The translations under genes were made by a program, and so were the position numbers. This document shows, in pieces, positions 9,721 through 18,885 of a stretch of DNA of 64,000 nucleotides (position 1 is the stretch's first letter; every line of letters begins with the position of its first letter). Under the pieces are notes generated by a model, which was given only the letters and a program-made list of their open reading frames with translations, was not told the origin of the DNA and ran no database searches. The DNA comes from Rhodanobacter sp. Root480 (GTDB taxonomy: Bacteria; Pseudomonadota; Gammaproteobacteria; Xanthomonadales; Rhodanobacteraceae), in assembly GCF_001426645.1 (NCBI RefSeq), contig NZ_LMEX01000004.1, forward strand, positions 186,492 through 250,491, read 5' to 3'.

Positions 9721-12063
9721 TTATTTGCCCATTACCCTCGCCAGGCCCGCGACCTTCCTGCCGAACGCCGCACCGCCGCCGGTAGCGCGCAAGCTTTGCG
9801 ATGCGTTGTCCCAGTGCAGTGCCGTGGTGGTGCCCTGCCCTTTTTGATACGCGTACGAAGTGCCGTCGTCGTCATACAGCGCGAACTCGGCGTCGCTGCC
9901 GGGGTAGACGCGAATCTCGGCGATCGATTGCTTCGATGCGGTGGACTGGACGTCCGAACCCAACGGCACGATCGAACCGGCGCGCACGAACACGGGAATC
10001 TGGTCGATGGGTGCGGCCACTTTCACCCAGCGTCCGCCGGCCAGCTTTTCGTTGGTCCAGAAGTTGTACCAGTCGCTGCCGGCAGGCAAATAGACGTCTT
10101 TTTCGGTCTGGCCCTGTTCGGTGATCGGCGCCACCAGGAACGCGGGGCCGAACATGTATTGCGTGCCGAGGTCGGCGACGTTGGGATCGTCCGGGAAATC
10201 CATCCACAACGGACGCATGAACGGCGCGCCGGTGTCGTAGGTCTTTTTGGCCAAGCTGTAGATGTAGGGAATCAGGCGATAGCGAAGCCGGTCGTACTTC
10301 GCCATGACCGCCTCGGCCTCATGGCCGAACGCCCAGATTTCCGTGTGCTTGCGGCTGCCGTGGATGCGCAGCGTGGGCAGGAAAGTGCCGTACTCGAACC
10401 AGCGCGTCAGCAGTTCGGGGTAGTCGTTGTTCTGCCCCACCACGTCGCGTGCGTCGGAGGGATCGAGCAACGGCTTTTTGGTGGCGCTGGTAGTCTGCGG
10501 CAGCCACTGCCAGCCGCCGATGTCGTTGCCCCAATAGGCAATGCCCGACGCGGTCATGTTGAGGCCGGTGGGAATCTGGCGGCGCAGCGCTTCCCAGCTC
10601 GGGTCGACATCCGACGACCAGAACAGCGCGCCGGTACGCTGCGAACCCAGGTACGCCGCGCGGGAAAGAATCAGCACGCGCTCGTCCGGTTTCCAGGCGC
10701 GCATGCCCTTGGCCACGCTTTCCACGTGCAGCAGCGGGAACACGTTGTGGTAACGGTCGCCGGAGCCGATCGAGAAGAAATAGCCGTCCGGCACCAGGTC
10801 GGGTTCGGTTTCGTCCAGCCACGGGTAGTCGAAGCCGTGCGACAGGATGTTGTCGCGCATGTGCGTCCAGAACCACTGGCGTGCGGCCGGGTTGGTCGCG
10901 TCGATCAGCGCACCGGCGCGATCGGAACGGAACGGCAGGCCATCGACCGTCTTGCCGTTCTTGTCCTTCAGGAAATAGCCCTTGGTGTCGAGCTCCTTGA
11001 AATAGCGGCTGGAACGCTCGAAGCGCGGCCACACCGACACGATGGATTTCATGCCCATCGCGTGCAGTTGCCGGTTCATGCCATCGGGGTCGGGGAACTC
11101 CGCCGGGTTGATGTCCATCTGGCCCATGCGCGTCCAGTAGAACCAGTCGAGCACCATCACGTCGAGCGGATAGTTTTTCTCGCGATAGGTCCGTGCCACG
11201 CGCAGGATCTCGTCCTGGCTGCTGTAGCGCGCCTTGGACTGGATCAGGCCGAACGCCGCCTTGGGCGGGATCGGCGTCTTGCCGGTCACCCGCGCGTAAG
11301 CCGAGTAGATCTGCTCCGGCGTGTCGCCGGTGATGACGAAGAAGCTGACGCGCTCACCCACTTTCGACTGGAACCGGGTGTGACCGTTGATGCCGGCCAC
11401 GAAGCGCGTCTCCGACGGGTTGTCCCAGATGATGCCGTAGCCCTTCGACGAAACCATGAAGGGCACGCACACGGTTTCGCCGCTGGGCGCGTCGTACCAG
11501 TGCTTGCAGTCGATCACGCGGCCGCGCAGGTCGAGCGGCCCCAGGCTGTCCTGGTTCTGGCCCATACCGTAATAGTGCTCATCGGCGGGCGCCTTGAAGG
11601 TGGCGCCCACCTGATAGGTGGCCTCGCCCGCCACCTCATGCGGCGACATCTCCCAACCGGTCATGTCGACGACCGTCACGCCGCTGGCGTTCTTCACCTG
11701 CAGGCTCACCGGCGCCAGCTGCGGCGCGAAATAGCGATCGGTGATCGCCGGCGTACGCGGCGGCGGTGGCGCGTCCACATGCAGGGTCAACGCGGCGGAC
11801 GCAAAAGTGTTGCCGCTGGCATCACGGGTTTGCTTGAAGGTCGAGCTGTCGGCGTGGTCGGCAAGAATCCCGTAACCGGGCGCCGCCAGCACCTGCGCCT
11901 TGTCGGCGGCAATCGTCACGTGGACGACGTTCGGGCCATACGCCTCGACGCTTACCCACGCACCATGGCGGTCAAGCGCAACCCTCTCGGCGGCATCGAC
12001 CGTGGCCACCGTGGCGACAAGGGCCAAGGCCAGGCTGAACAGGGCAATTCTGGAAATTCGCAC
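9721..12063 (-). CDS. GH31 glycosidase, probable alpha-xylosidase
   Basis: A GTG start at 12063 gives 780 residues, directly preceded by GGGGGAT and followed by a good signal peptide (MRISRIALFSLALALVATV); the upstream in-frame extension lacks an RBS. The GH31 barrel has the nucleophile in DYPWLDETEPDL (Asp about 417) and acid/base Asp about 485 in LFWSSDVDPSWEALRR, then SGIAYWGNDIGGW and the C-terminal IYSLAKKTYDTGAPFMRPLW. Family members include alpha-xylosidases that remove xylose from xyloglucan oligosaccharides, and alpha-glucosidases. Next to GH74 and the xylose transporter the xylosidase role is favoured. It lies upstream of, and separate from, the TonB operon. Confidence 0.9.
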   Translation of the reverse strand: MRISRIALFSLALALVATVATVDAAERVALDRHGAWVSVEAYGPNVVHVTIAADKAQVLAAPGYGILADHADSSTFKQTRDASGNTFASAALTLHVDAPPPPRTPAITDRYFAPQLAPVSLQVKNASGVTVVDMTGWEMSPHEVAGEATYQVGATFKAPADEHYYGMGQNQDSLGPLDLRGRVIDCKHWYDAPSGETVCVPFMVSSKGYGIIWDNPSETRFVAGINGHTRFQSKVGERVSFFVITGDTPEQIYSAYARVTGKTPIPPKAAFGLIQSKARYSSQDEILRVARTYREKNYPLDVMVLDWFYWTRMGQMDINPAEFPDPDGMNRQLHAMGMKSIVSVWPRFERSSRYFKELDTKGYFLKDKNGKTVDGLPFRSDRAGALIDATNPAARQWFWTHMRDNILSHGFDYPWLDETEPDLVPDGYFFSIGSGDRYHNVFPLLHVESVAKGMRAWKPDERVLILSRAAYLGSQRTGALFWSSDVDPSWEALRRQIPTGLNMTASGIAYWGNDIGGWQWLPQTTSATKKPLLDPSDARDVVGQNNDYPELLTRWFEYGTFLPTLRIHGSRKHTEIWAFGHEAEAVMAKYDRLRYRLIPYIYSLAKKTYDTGAPFMRPLWMDFPDDPNVADLGTQYMFGPAFLVAPITEQGQTEKDVYLPAGSDWYNFWTNEKLAGGRWVKVAAPIDQIPVFVRAGSIVPLGSDVQSTASKQSIAEIRVYPGSDAEFALYDDDGTSYAYQKGQGTTTALHWDNASQSLRATGGGAAFGRKVAGLARVMGK

Positions 12064-12120
12064 GGCATCCCCCAACGCTGCTACGGACGCGCGCCACCAG
12101 GCGCACATCGGAATGCCTGT

Positions 12121-12139
12121 CTATTTATCATACAAATAG
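12121..12139 (-). promoter_or_regulatory. AT-rich palindromic promoter/operator candidate for the GH31 gene
   Basis: CTATTTATCATACAAATAG has 6-bp inverted arms (CTATTT/AAATAG) and, read on the minus strand, contains TATGAT, a good -10 match, about 60 bp before the GTG start. It stands out as AT-rich in GC-rich surroundings. No convincing -35 is present. Confidence 0.35.
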
Positions 12140-12264
12140 GCCGCACCCGCTCCGCTGCCCCGCTTTCGGCAAAATTCGTTACGCGGGTTGGGGGATTTGA
12201 TAAAGACCGGGATTTCGCGGCAGGTCGTGCAACGAGTACAGACGGGCTTGCCTGGAACACACCC

Positions 12265-12328
12265 TGTGGGAGCGCCTTCAGCCCCGATGCGCTTGATGTT
12301 TGTAGGAGCGACTTCAGTCGCGACGCTT
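12265..12328. repeat. Two tandem REP-like units in direct orientation
   Basis: The unit at 12301-12328 is TGTAGGAGCGACTTCAGTCG followed by CGACGCTTC. A degenerate unit lies at 12265-12290 (TGTGGGAGCGCCTTCAGCC, then CCGATGC). They belong to the same intergenic family as the paired copies elsewhere in the window, but here both point the same way. Confidence 0.75.
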
Positions 12329-12350
12329 CTTGTTGGTCGAGCAAATCAAA

Positions 12351-12623
12351 GGCTTTCGATCGCCTGCGGCGCTCGAGTCACTTTTCTCTTGCGTGGCCAA
12401 GAGAAAAGTAACCAAAAGAGAAGGCCACCCCGCTTGGCGCTTGCCGCCCATCCATGGGCGGCAAGTCCGTGAGTCGGGGTCGGGCTTTTCGACAGGGCAT
12501 CCTGCCCTGGCGAAAAGGAGTCGACATCCATGTCGACTCCCGCTGCGCGGCCTTGTCGGCCCCGCCTCACCGCCGCACAGGGGCCCCGGGTAGAGCGACG
12601 GGCCATCCTGGCCCGTACTCGGG
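12351..12623 (+). repeat. Left copy of a ~275-bp multi-hairpin repeat (inverted partner at 12834-13109)
   Basis: Five hairpins lie in order. Stem 12381-12390/12399-12408 has an 8-nt loop. Stem 12441-12450/12455-12464 has loop TCCA. Stem 12493-12498/12504-12509 has loop ATCCT and an extended TTTTCG/CGAAAA base. Stem 12517-12526/12531-12540 has loop TCCA. Stem 12598-12604/12610-12616 has loop ATCCT. The flanks ATCGCC..GCGCTCGAGTCAC, AGTAACCAAA and AGGGGCCCCGGGTAGAGC recur in reverse complement in the right copy. No protein-like frame. Confidence 0.85.
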
Positions 12624-12833
12624 ATGGAGCCAGGGCAAAGGCGAAAGCAGAAGCAGAAGCAGAAGTTGCTCACCTCAGCCGTTCTCCCCGAGCGTAGGCC
12701 AAAGGCCGAAGTCGAAGGGCCGCTCGACTTCACCCTTCGACTCCGCCGTTGCGCGGCTACGCTCAGGGTGATCGGAAGTAAGAGGAACATCAAAAACCCA
12801 CGCCGCGACGCTCTCGTAGCGGCAACGCCGCTG
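12624..12833. other. ~210-bp spacer between the two inverted multi-hairpin repeats
   Basis: Noncoding. It contains a short GCAGAA tandem run (about 12646-12664) and a Xanthomonadales-style CCTTCGACTCCG-containing inverted repeat (GAAGTCGAAGGGCC with CTTCACCCTTCGACTC, about 12710-12745). I see no gene or transposase remnant. Confidence 0.6.
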
Positions 12834-13109
12834 CGCACCGAGTGCGCGCCACGATGGCGCGCTGCTCTACCCGGGGCCCCTCAGAAGCGGCGGGCGGGCG
12901 GAGGAAGAGCCCGAAGGGTGGCTTGCATGGATGCAAGCCAGTTTGGCGTCAGCACAGGATGTGCTGTCGACAAACCCCGCAGCCCGTCCGCGGACTTTCC
13001 GGGCAGGATGCCCGGAAAGCGCGTAAGCGGGGTGCTCTTTCTCTTTGGTTACTTTCTCTTTGAGCACGCAAAGAGAAAGTGACTCGAGCGCCGTAGGCGA
13101 TCGAAAGCT
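12834..13109 (-). repeat. Right copy of the multi-hairpin repeat, inverted relative to 12351-12623
   Basis: The right copy mirrors the left. Hairpins: 12844-12850/12856-12862 (loop ACGAT), 12919-12927/12932-12940 (loop TGGA), 12950-12955/12961-12966 (loop AGGAT), 12995-13004/13010-13019 (loop AGGAT) and 13052-13061/13070-13079 (8-nt loop GAGCACGC). Loops are the reverse complements of those in the left copy, in mirrored order with stem lengths 7, 9, 6, 10 and 10 against 7, 10, 6, 10 and 10. Stem sequences differ but stay paired, so structure rather than sequence looks conserved. Confidence 0.85.
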
Positions 13110-13146
13110 CTTGCTTTAAGGCTGCATGAAAGTAAAAAAGCTTACA

Positions 13147-13176
13147 ACAAGAGCACCGCGCACAGGGTGCGCTCCT
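13147..13176 (-). repeat. Single REP-like unit, GCACCCTGTGC stem variant
   Basis: GAGCACCGCGCACAGGGTGC followed by GCTCCTACA. Reverse-complemented it reads TGTAGGAGCGCACCCTGTGC then GCGGTGC, the same scaffold as the other REP units with a different hairpin tip. It lies just after the xylH stop. Confidence 0.65.
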
Positions 13177-13187
13177 ACAGGGGTGCG

Positions 13188-14381
13188 TCAGCGGCGGGCG
13201 CCGCTGGAGACTACGTCGGCCCAGACGGCCAGCACCAGGATCAGGCCTTTAACGATCATCTGCCAGTACGCATCCACGTCGATCATCGACATGCCGTTGT
13301 CGAGGCTGGCCATCACCAGCACGCCCACCAGCGCGCCATGCACCGTGCCCACGCCGCCGCGCATCGAGGCGCCGCCGATGAAGCAGGCGGCGATCGCGTC
13401 GAGTTCGCCGTTGATGCCGGCCGAGGGCGAGCCCGCGGCCAGGCGGGCGGTGTTGACCAGGCCAGCGAAGGCGCACATCACACCCATCAGGGCGAACACC
13501 GCCAGGCGCACGCGATCGACGTTGATGCCGGACAAACGCGTGGCTTCAATGTTGCTGCCGATGGCGTAGATGTGACGTCCGAACACCGTCTGCGTGGCAA
13601 TGAACGAGAACACCGCCAGCAGGCCCAGCAACAACAGCACCGGCACCGGGATGCCGCCGTAATCGTTGAGCACGTGCACGAATACAAACAGCGCCACGGC
13701 GGCCGCGACCAGCTTGGCGGCATCCATCCAGACCGGGCTGACCTTCAGTTCCAGCCGCTGGCGCGCGGTGCGCCGGCGCCAGGTGACGAAGGCCAGCAGG
13801 GCCAGGATCAGCACCGCCAACACATTGCCCGTGGCCGGCGACACGTAGCCCTGGCCGATCACCACGAACGCGTCGGACGACGGCGCGATGGTGGAGCCGC
13901 CGGTGGCGCCCAGCAGCGCGCCGCGGTACGCCAGCATGCCGCCCAGGCCTACGATGAATGACGGCACTCTCAGCCACGTCACCCACAGGCCATTGAAGGT
14001 GCCGACCAAGGCGCCCAGCAGCAGCACCAGCAGGATGGTGACGGGCAGCGGCAGGTGCTGGCTGATGTCCAGGATGGCGGCTACGCCGCCCAGCAGGCCC
14101 AGCAACGAACCGACGGAAAGGTCGATTTCGCCGGCGATGATGATGAACACCATGCCCAGCGCCAGCATGCCGGTGATCGACATCTGCCGGAACAGGTTGG
14201 AGATGTTGCGCGAAGTGAGGAAGGCGCCGTTGGTGGCGTACGAGAAGTACGCCCAGATCAGCGCGACGGCCACCAGCAGCGCCACGATCTTGTATTGCGA
14301 AAAGAACTGCCGGACGCGGGTCGAGCCCGGCATTCGGTTCTGCCCGGAGGGCGCGGGGGAAACATTCACGGAAGCGTTCAT
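13188..14381 (-). CDS. xylH: Xylose ABC transporter permease XylH
   Basis: The 397-residue polytopic inner-membrane protein is the translocation subunit of the high-affinity D-xylose importer. About ten hydrophobic helices are visible, with the sugar-permease signatures [20 protein letters not shown] and [26 protein letters not shown] (in part) and a C-terminal [23 protein letters not shown]. Length fits the family. Its ATG overlaps the xylG stop by 4 bp (14378-14381). It is the last gene of xylFGH and should feed xylose from the adjacent glycosidases into the cell. Confidence 0.93.
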   Translation of the reverse strand: MNASVNVSPAPSGQNRMPGSTRVRQFFSQYKIVALLVAVALIWAYFSYATNGAFLTSRNISNLFRQMSITGMLALGMVFIIIAGEIDLSVGSLLGLLGGVAAILDISQHLPLPVTILLVLLLGALVGTFNGLWVTWLRVPSFIVGLGGMLAYRGALLGATGGSTIAPSSDAFVVIGQGYVSPATGNVLAVLILALLAFVTWRRRTARQRLELKVSPVWMDAAKLVAAAVALFVFVHVLNDYGGIPVPVLLLLGLLAVFSFIATQTVFGRHIYAIGSNIEATRLSGINVDRVRLAVFALMGVMCAFAGLVNTARLAAGSPSAGINGELDAIAACFIGGASMRGGVGTVHGALVGVLVMASLDNGMSMIDVDAYWQMIVKGLILVLAVWADVVSSGARR

Positions 14382-15952
14382 GCGTTATCGATCCTGTGCG
14401 GCAATTCCAGCGCGGCGGCCAGCAGGTCTTCCTGGCGCAATCCGTCGTTGATGAAGTCGCCACGTATGCGGCCATCGGCCATCACCAGCACGCGGTCACT
14501 GAGACCGAGCACCTCGGGCATTTCGGAGCTGACCACGATGATCGCCATGCCGCGCGATGCAAGGTCGAAGATCAGCCGGTAGATTTCCTGCTTGGCGCCC
14601 ACGTCCACGCCTCGGGTGGGCTCGTCGAGGATGAGTATCTTGGGATCGGGCATCAGCATGCGGGTCAGCACCGCCTTTTGCTGGTTGCCGCCGGAAAGGC
14701 TGGCGATCGGCAGCATGGGGCTGCTGGCACGCACGTTGAGCCGCTTCATCTCGTGGTGAAACGCGTGCGCCTCGCGGTTGCCGTCGATGACCCCGCCGCG
14801 CGCGTAATGGTCGAGCACGCTCAGGGTGATGTTCGGCCCCACGCCCATCAGCGGCACGATGCCATCGCGCTTGCGATCTTCCGGCACCATGCACAGGCCG
14901 GCGGCCACCGCCGCCTGCGGGCTGCGGATATGCACCGGCTTGCCTTCGATGCGCAACTCCGCGCTCCACGTGCCCGGATAGGCGCCGTAGATCGCCGACA
15001 CCAGCTCGGTGCGACCGGCACCGATCAGGCCGGCGATGCCCAGGATCTCGCCCTTGCGCACTTGCAGCGACACGTCATCGACGCGCTTGCGCTTGGGGTT
15101 CATCACGTCCAGGCAGGTGACGTTGGATGCCTCAAGCACCACCTCGCCGATGGTGTGCGGCTTGCGCTCGAACATCTGGCCCAGTTCGCGGCCCACCATC
15201 ATGGTGACGATCTGCGCGGTGTCGAGCTCGGCCATCGACCGCGTACCGATGTGCTTGCCGTCACGGATCACGGTGATGCGGTCGCATACCTCGGCCACTT
15301 CGTCGAGCTTGTGCGAGATGTACACGCAGGCCACGCCGCGGCGCTTGAGATCGGCCACGATCGACAACAGGGTGCGGGTTTCGGTGGCGGTGAGCGAGGA
15401 CGATGGCTCATCGAAAATGATCAGCCGCGCCTCTTTGCTGAGCGCCTTGGCGATCTCGATCAGCTGCTGGTGGCCGCTGCCGTAGTGCAGCACCTGCTGC
15501 CCCACATTGATGCCTTCGATGCCCAGCTCGCGCAGCAGCGCTTCGGCGCGCTGGTGCATGGCCGGGTAATCCATCAGGCCGCCGAAGCGGCGGATCTCGC
15601 GGCCGAGAAAGATGTTCTCGGTGACGCTGAGCTCCGGCACCAGCATCAATTCCTGATGGATGATGGCGATGCCGGCGCGCTCGCTGTCGGCCACCGTGTG
15701 GGCCTGCAGCGGCACGCCATCGACCAGGATCTCGCCCTCGTAACTGCCGTAGGGATAGACGCCCGACAGCACCTTCATCAGGGTGGATTTGCCGGCACCG
15801 TTCTCGCCGCACAGACCCAGGCATTCGCCCGCGCGCACCTGCAGATCAACGCCGTCGACAGCGGCGAAGCTGCCGAACATCTTGCGGATGCCGCGCATGT
15901 CCAACAGGCAGTCGCCGTTCTCCCCGGCGCGGGCGGCGGACTCAGTTGCCAT
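14378..15952 (-). CDS. xylG: Xylose ABC transporter ATP-binding protein XylG
   Basis: A tandem ABC ATPase of about 524 residues. The first domain has Walker [10 protein letters not shown], a [14 protein letters not shown] signature and Walker [13 protein letters not shown]. The second has the signature [16 protein letters not shown] and Walker [13 protein letters not shown], as in sugar-type (RbsA/XylG) ATPases. I prefer the ATG at 15952, with CAGG just upstream. The in-frame ATG at 15964 has no RBS. Either start overlaps the xylF stop. It energises import with XylF and XylH. Confidence 0.92.
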   Translation of the reverse strand: MATESAARAGENGDCLLDMRGIRKMFGSFAAVDGVDLQVRAGECLGLCGENGAGKSTLMKVLSGVYPYGSYEGEILVDGVPLQAHTVADSERAGIAIIHQELMLVPELSVTENIFLGREIRRFGGLMDYPAMHQRAEALLRELGIEGINVGQQVLHYGSGHQQLIEIAKALSKEARLIIFDEPSSSLTATETRTLLSIVADLKRRGVACVYISHKLDEVAEVCDRITVIRDGKHIGTRSMAELDTAQIVTMMVGRELGQMFERKPHTIGEVVLEASNVTCLDVMNPKRKRVDDVSLQVRKGEILGIAGLIGAGRTELVSAIYGAYPGTWSAELRIEGKPVHIRSPQAAVAAGLCMVPEDRKRDGIVPLMGVGPNITLSVLDHYARGGVIDGNREAHAFHHEMKRLNVRASSPMLPIASLSGGNQQKAVLTRMLMPDPKILILDEPTRGVDVGAKQEIYRLIFDLASRGMAIIVVSSEMPEVLGLSDRVLVMADGRIRGDFINDGLRQEDLLAAALELPHRIDNA

Positions 15953-16958
15953 AGACCTGCGCATGGGTATAGAAGCCGTCGGTGATCACCTTGTCGACGT
16001 TGTCGCGGGTCAGCGCGACCGGCTGCAGCAGGATGCTGTCGACCGACTTCTCGCCATTGTCGTAATGCGAGTTGTAGGCCGGCTTCCCGCCACGGGCCAG
16101 GTCCACCGCCAGTTTGGCCGCCTGGGTGGCCAATTGGTCGAGCGGCTTGTACACGGTCATCGTCTGGGTGCCTTCGACCACGCGCTTGACGCCGGCCAGG
16201 TCGGCGTCCTGGCCGGACACGGCCACCTTGCCGGCCAGCCGCTGCGCGGCCAGCGCCTGCACCGCGCCGCCGGCGATGGCGTCGTTGGAGGCCACGATGG
16301 CATCGATGTTGTTGGCGTTGGCGGTGAGCGCATCTTCCACGATGCCCAGCGCCCGGGTCGGGTTCCAGTCCGGCACCCACTGGTCGCCCACGATCTTGAT
16401 GTCGCCCTTGTCGATCAGCGGCTGCAGCACCTGCATCTGGCCCTGGCGCAGGATCTTGGCGTTGTTGTCGGTGGGCGCGCCGCCGAGCAGGAAGTAGTTG
16501 CCCTTCGGCTTGACGTTGACCACGCCCTGCGCCTGCATCTCGCCGACCTTGAGGTTGTCGAAGGAGATGTACGCGTCGACGTCGGCGTTGAGGATCAGGC
16601 GATCGTACGACACCACCTTGACGTGGTTGCGATGCGCCTCGCGGATCACGTTGCCCAGCACCTTGGAGTTCTGCGGCACGATCACCAGCACGTCCACGCC
16701 GCGCGAGATCATGTTCTCGATCTGCGCCACCTGGCGCTCCTCGCTGCCATTGGCCGATTGCACCAGTACCTTGGCGCCGAGCTTGGTGGCGGCGGCATCG
16801 AAGAAGTCGCGATCGCGCGCCCAGCGCTCCAGTCGCATGTCGTCGATGCTGAAGCCGATCAGGGTGGGTTTCTTGCTGCTCTGCGTGCAGCTGCTGGCAA
16901 GGCCCGCCAGGCCCAGGCACAGCAGCACTCCCAGCGCACGTAAGGTCGTCAGTTTCAT
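15942..16958 (-). CDS. xylF: D-xylose periplasmic binding protein XylF
   Basis: Of about 338 residues, from ATG 16958 with GGAG 5 nt upstream; the longer open frame upstream has no signal peptide or RBS. The N-terminus [20 protein letters not shown] continues to ASSC, a lipobox-like cysteine, so it may be a lipoprotein. The body is a type I periplasmic fold: [79 protein letters not shown] and [20 protein letters not shown] match XylF. It is the first gene of the operon, downstream of the xyl-box-like palindrome. Confidence 0.93.
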   Translation of the reverse strand: MKLTTLRALGVLLCLGLAGLASSCTQSSKKPTLIGFSIDDMRLERWARDRDFFDAAATKLGAKVLVQSANGSEERQVAQIENMISRGVDVLVIVPQNSKVLGNVIREAHRNHVKVVSYDRLILNADVDAYISFDNLKVGEMQAQGVVNVKPKGNYFLLGGAPTDNNAKILRQGQMQVLQPLIDKGDIKIVGDQWVPDWNPTRALGIVEDALTANANNIDAIVASNDAIAGGAVQALAAQRLAGKVAVSGQDADLAGVKRVVEGTQTMTVYKPLDQLATQAAKLAVDLARGGKPAYNSHYDNGEKSVDSILLQPVALTRDNVDKVITDGFYTHAQVYGN

Positions 16959-17589
16959 GCTTGCTCCGTCACTCGCTTGTTCGAGGATTTCATGGGTACC
17001 CCAGCCTTTCGGCCATGTGGATGTCACGGACAACGGCACGCCGCCGCCCATAGTAGGAGCTTGGGCTTCACGCCAACAACCGCAGCGGCGGCACTGCACC
17101 CTTGCCGTCGTCACCCGGTTTGGCCGTCCATGCCGTCCCAGCTACGCCACTGCACGGTGATCGAAACACCGGGCAGCGTGGTCGACGATGCTCGCGACCG
17201 TCATCGTCGGCGACACACTTCCCCGCCGATGGTAGCGCTATCAGTGGCTGTTCGCGTAGCCCCCACCATCGAGCGGTCCCGTATCCACCCACGACGCCTG
17301 CGCGCGCGGCCCGGGTGACCTTCCCGCACCAGCTTCGCAGCGGCGCATGGACCGCTACCGAACCCGGCGGCGCAGCCCGGAAACGATCATGGTGCCGGTG
17401 CTGCGCCGCGGCATGCAATGACGAAATCGCCCAGATGGGCCACATTTCTTCTTGTGCGCACGCCGCAGCGCACCACGGTCGTGCGTTGCACTCGTGCTAG
17501 CCTCGGGAAATCCGGCTGCAACACGTGCGCGTATACGGCGCACGCCAGGTACGGGGCTACCTTCGAGGCGGCTCCTCCAAGGTGAACCC
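16959..17589. other. 631-bp divergent intergenic region between xylF and xylR
   Basis: No protein-like frame. It holds the 14-bp palindrome described separately (17230-17243) and a degenerate REP head (GTAGGAGCTTGGGCTTCACG at 17044-17063). It should contain both the xylF and the xylR promoters, but I cannot assign -35/-10 elements with confidence. Confidence 0.5.
17230..17243. promoter_or_regulatory. xyl-box-like 14-bp palindrome upstream of xylF
   Basis: TGGTAGCGCTATCA is a near-perfect inverted repeat (TGRTAGCGCTAYCA) with the CG centre typical of LacI-family operators. It differs by one base from TGGTAGCGCTAACA, the xyl-box I recall for the LacI-type XylR of Xanthomonas campestris. It lies 272 bp before xylF and 347 bp before xylR. 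The linked regulator is AraC-type, so a LacI protein elsewhere may bind here. Confidence 0.6.
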
Positions 17590-18777
17590 ATGAGCCACCC
17601 ACACGGCGTCCATCGCATCGCGTTGCTGTTCAACGCGAACAAGGCATTCGATCGCCAGGTCATCGCCGGCATCGGCAACTATCTGGCGTCCACCCGGGTC
17701 AGCTGGGACCTGTTCATGCAGGAGGATTTCCACTGCCGGGCGACCGACCTGATCGAGTGGTGCGGCGATGGCATCATCACCGCCGTCGACGACCCGATCT
17801 ATACGGCGTTGCGCCAGGTCGACGTGCCGGTGGTCGCCGTCGGTGGCTCCTATGCCGATGCGTCGCGCTACCCGAAGGGCTTGCCGTACATCGCGACCGA
17901 CAATGCCGCGCTGGTGCGGCTGGCCTATGACCATCTGATCGAGCAGGGCCTGCAGAACTTCGCGTTCTATTCCCTGCCGCTGGCGCCCAACATCCCCGGC
18001 TGGGCCGAGGAGCGGGAACGGCTTTTCGACGCGATGCTCCGGCGCGACGGCCTCGAGGGTTTCATCTATCACGGCCATGCCACCACCGCCGCCGGCTGGA
18101 GCGACGCCACCGAGGCTTTGATGGCCTGGCTGCAATCCCTGCCCAAGCCGATCGGCGTGCTGGCGGTGACCGATGCACGCGCACGGCAGCTGCTGCAGGC
18201 CTGCATGATGGCCGACATCCCGGTGCCCGACGAGGTGGCCATCGTGGGTATCGACAACGACCCGCTGACGCGGATGCTCAGCCGCATCCCGCTCACCTCC
18301 GTGCAACAGGGCACCGAGGAAATGGGACGCACCGCCGCGCATGTATTGCACCGCATGCTGCATGGCGCCGACTGCAGTGACACCCGCGTGCTGGTGCCGC
18401 CGGAGAATCTGCACGTGGGTGCATCGAGCATGTACCAGTCGGTGTGCAGCCCGTATGTGATGCGCGCGCGCCACTACATCCGCCAGTACGGTTGCCTTGG
18501 CATCCGCACCGAGCAGGTGGCCGATTACGTGGGAGTGTCGCGCTCGCTGCTGGAGGAGCATTTCCGGCGCACGCTGAAACGCAGCGTCCACCAGGAGATC
18601 CTGCGGCACAAGCTGGAGATCGCACAGGATTTGTTGCGGCAGGGCGAATCGTCGATGGCCGACATCGCCGTGCGTTGCGGCTTCACCTCGGTGCAATACC
18701 TCTACACCGTGTTCCGTCGGGAGCTGGGTTGCACGCCCAGGGCGTTCCAGGAGCAGCAGGCCGAAACCAGCATGTAG
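17590..18777 (+). CDS. xylR: XylR, xylose-responsive AraC-family regulator with periplasmic-binding-protein-like sensor
   Basis: The 395-residue protein starts at ATG 17590 (AAGGTG upstream). Residues up to about 285 form a LacI/PBP-like effector domain (HRIALLFNANKAFDRQVIAG, PYIATDNAALVRLAYDHLIE, AIVGIDNDPLTRMLSRIPLT). The C-terminus holds two AraC helix-turn-helix motifs (TEQVADYVGVSRSLLEEHF and MADIAVRCGFTSVQYLYTVF). This layout and length match E. coli XylR (392 aa), which activates xylose genes. It is divergent from xylFGH. Its TAG stop lies inside the first bases of a REP unit (TGTAGGAGC), an unusual junction. Confidence 0.93.
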   Translation: MSHPHGVHRIALLFNANKAFDRQVIAGIGNYLASTRVSWDLFMQEDFHCRATDLIEWCGDGIITAVDDPIYTALRQVDVPVVAVGGSYADASRYPKGLPYIATDNAALVRLAYDHLIEQGLQNFAFYSLPLAPNIPGWAEERERLFDAMLRRDGLEGFIYHGHATTAAGWSDATEALMAWLQSLPKPIGVLAVTDARARQLLQACMMADIPVPDEVAIVGIDNDPLTRMLSRIPLTSVQQGTEEMGRTAAHVLHRMLHGADCSDTRVLVPPENLHVGASSMYQSVCSPYVMRARHYIRQYGCLGIRTEQVADYVGVSRSLLEEHFRRTLKRSVHQEILRHKLEIAQDLLRQGESSMADIAVRCGFTSVQYLYTVFRRELGCTPRAFQEQQAETSM

Positions 18778-18850
18778 GAGCGACTTCAGTCGCGACGCTC
18801 TTCTTCCGTAGCCTCAAAGAAAGAGCATCGCGACTGAAGTCGCTCCCACA
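18773..18850. repeat. Inverted REP pair (BIME-like) after xylR
   Basis: TGTAGGAGCGACTTCAGTCG followed by CGACGCTC is paired about 20 bp later with GAGCATCGCGACTGAAGTCG followed by CTCCCACA. Both arms carry the GACTTCAGTC stem. The left end overlaps the xylR stop codon. Confidence 0.85.
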
Positions 18851-18880
18851 GAAAAACAACGCGCCCCTGTGGGGGCGCGC
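18851..18880 (-). terminator. Intrinsic terminator of tkt
   Basis: On the minus strand GCGCCCCC-ACA-GGGGCGC is followed by GTTGTTTTTC, directly after the tkt stop. Confidence 0.75.
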
Positions 18881-18885
18881 CGGGT

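Noticed and set aside
9283-12411. 1042-codon open frame on the plus strand
   Set aside because: It is antisense to the GH31 gene, has Arg/His/Val/Gly-rich composition typical of GC-rich shadow frames, and no recognisable domain; the minus-strand frame has all GH31 motifs.
12314-13082. Several 60-175-codon frames in the repeat region
   Set aside because: They run through hairpins and repeats, differ on each strand, and such hypothetical proteins are typical over-predictions on this repeat type.
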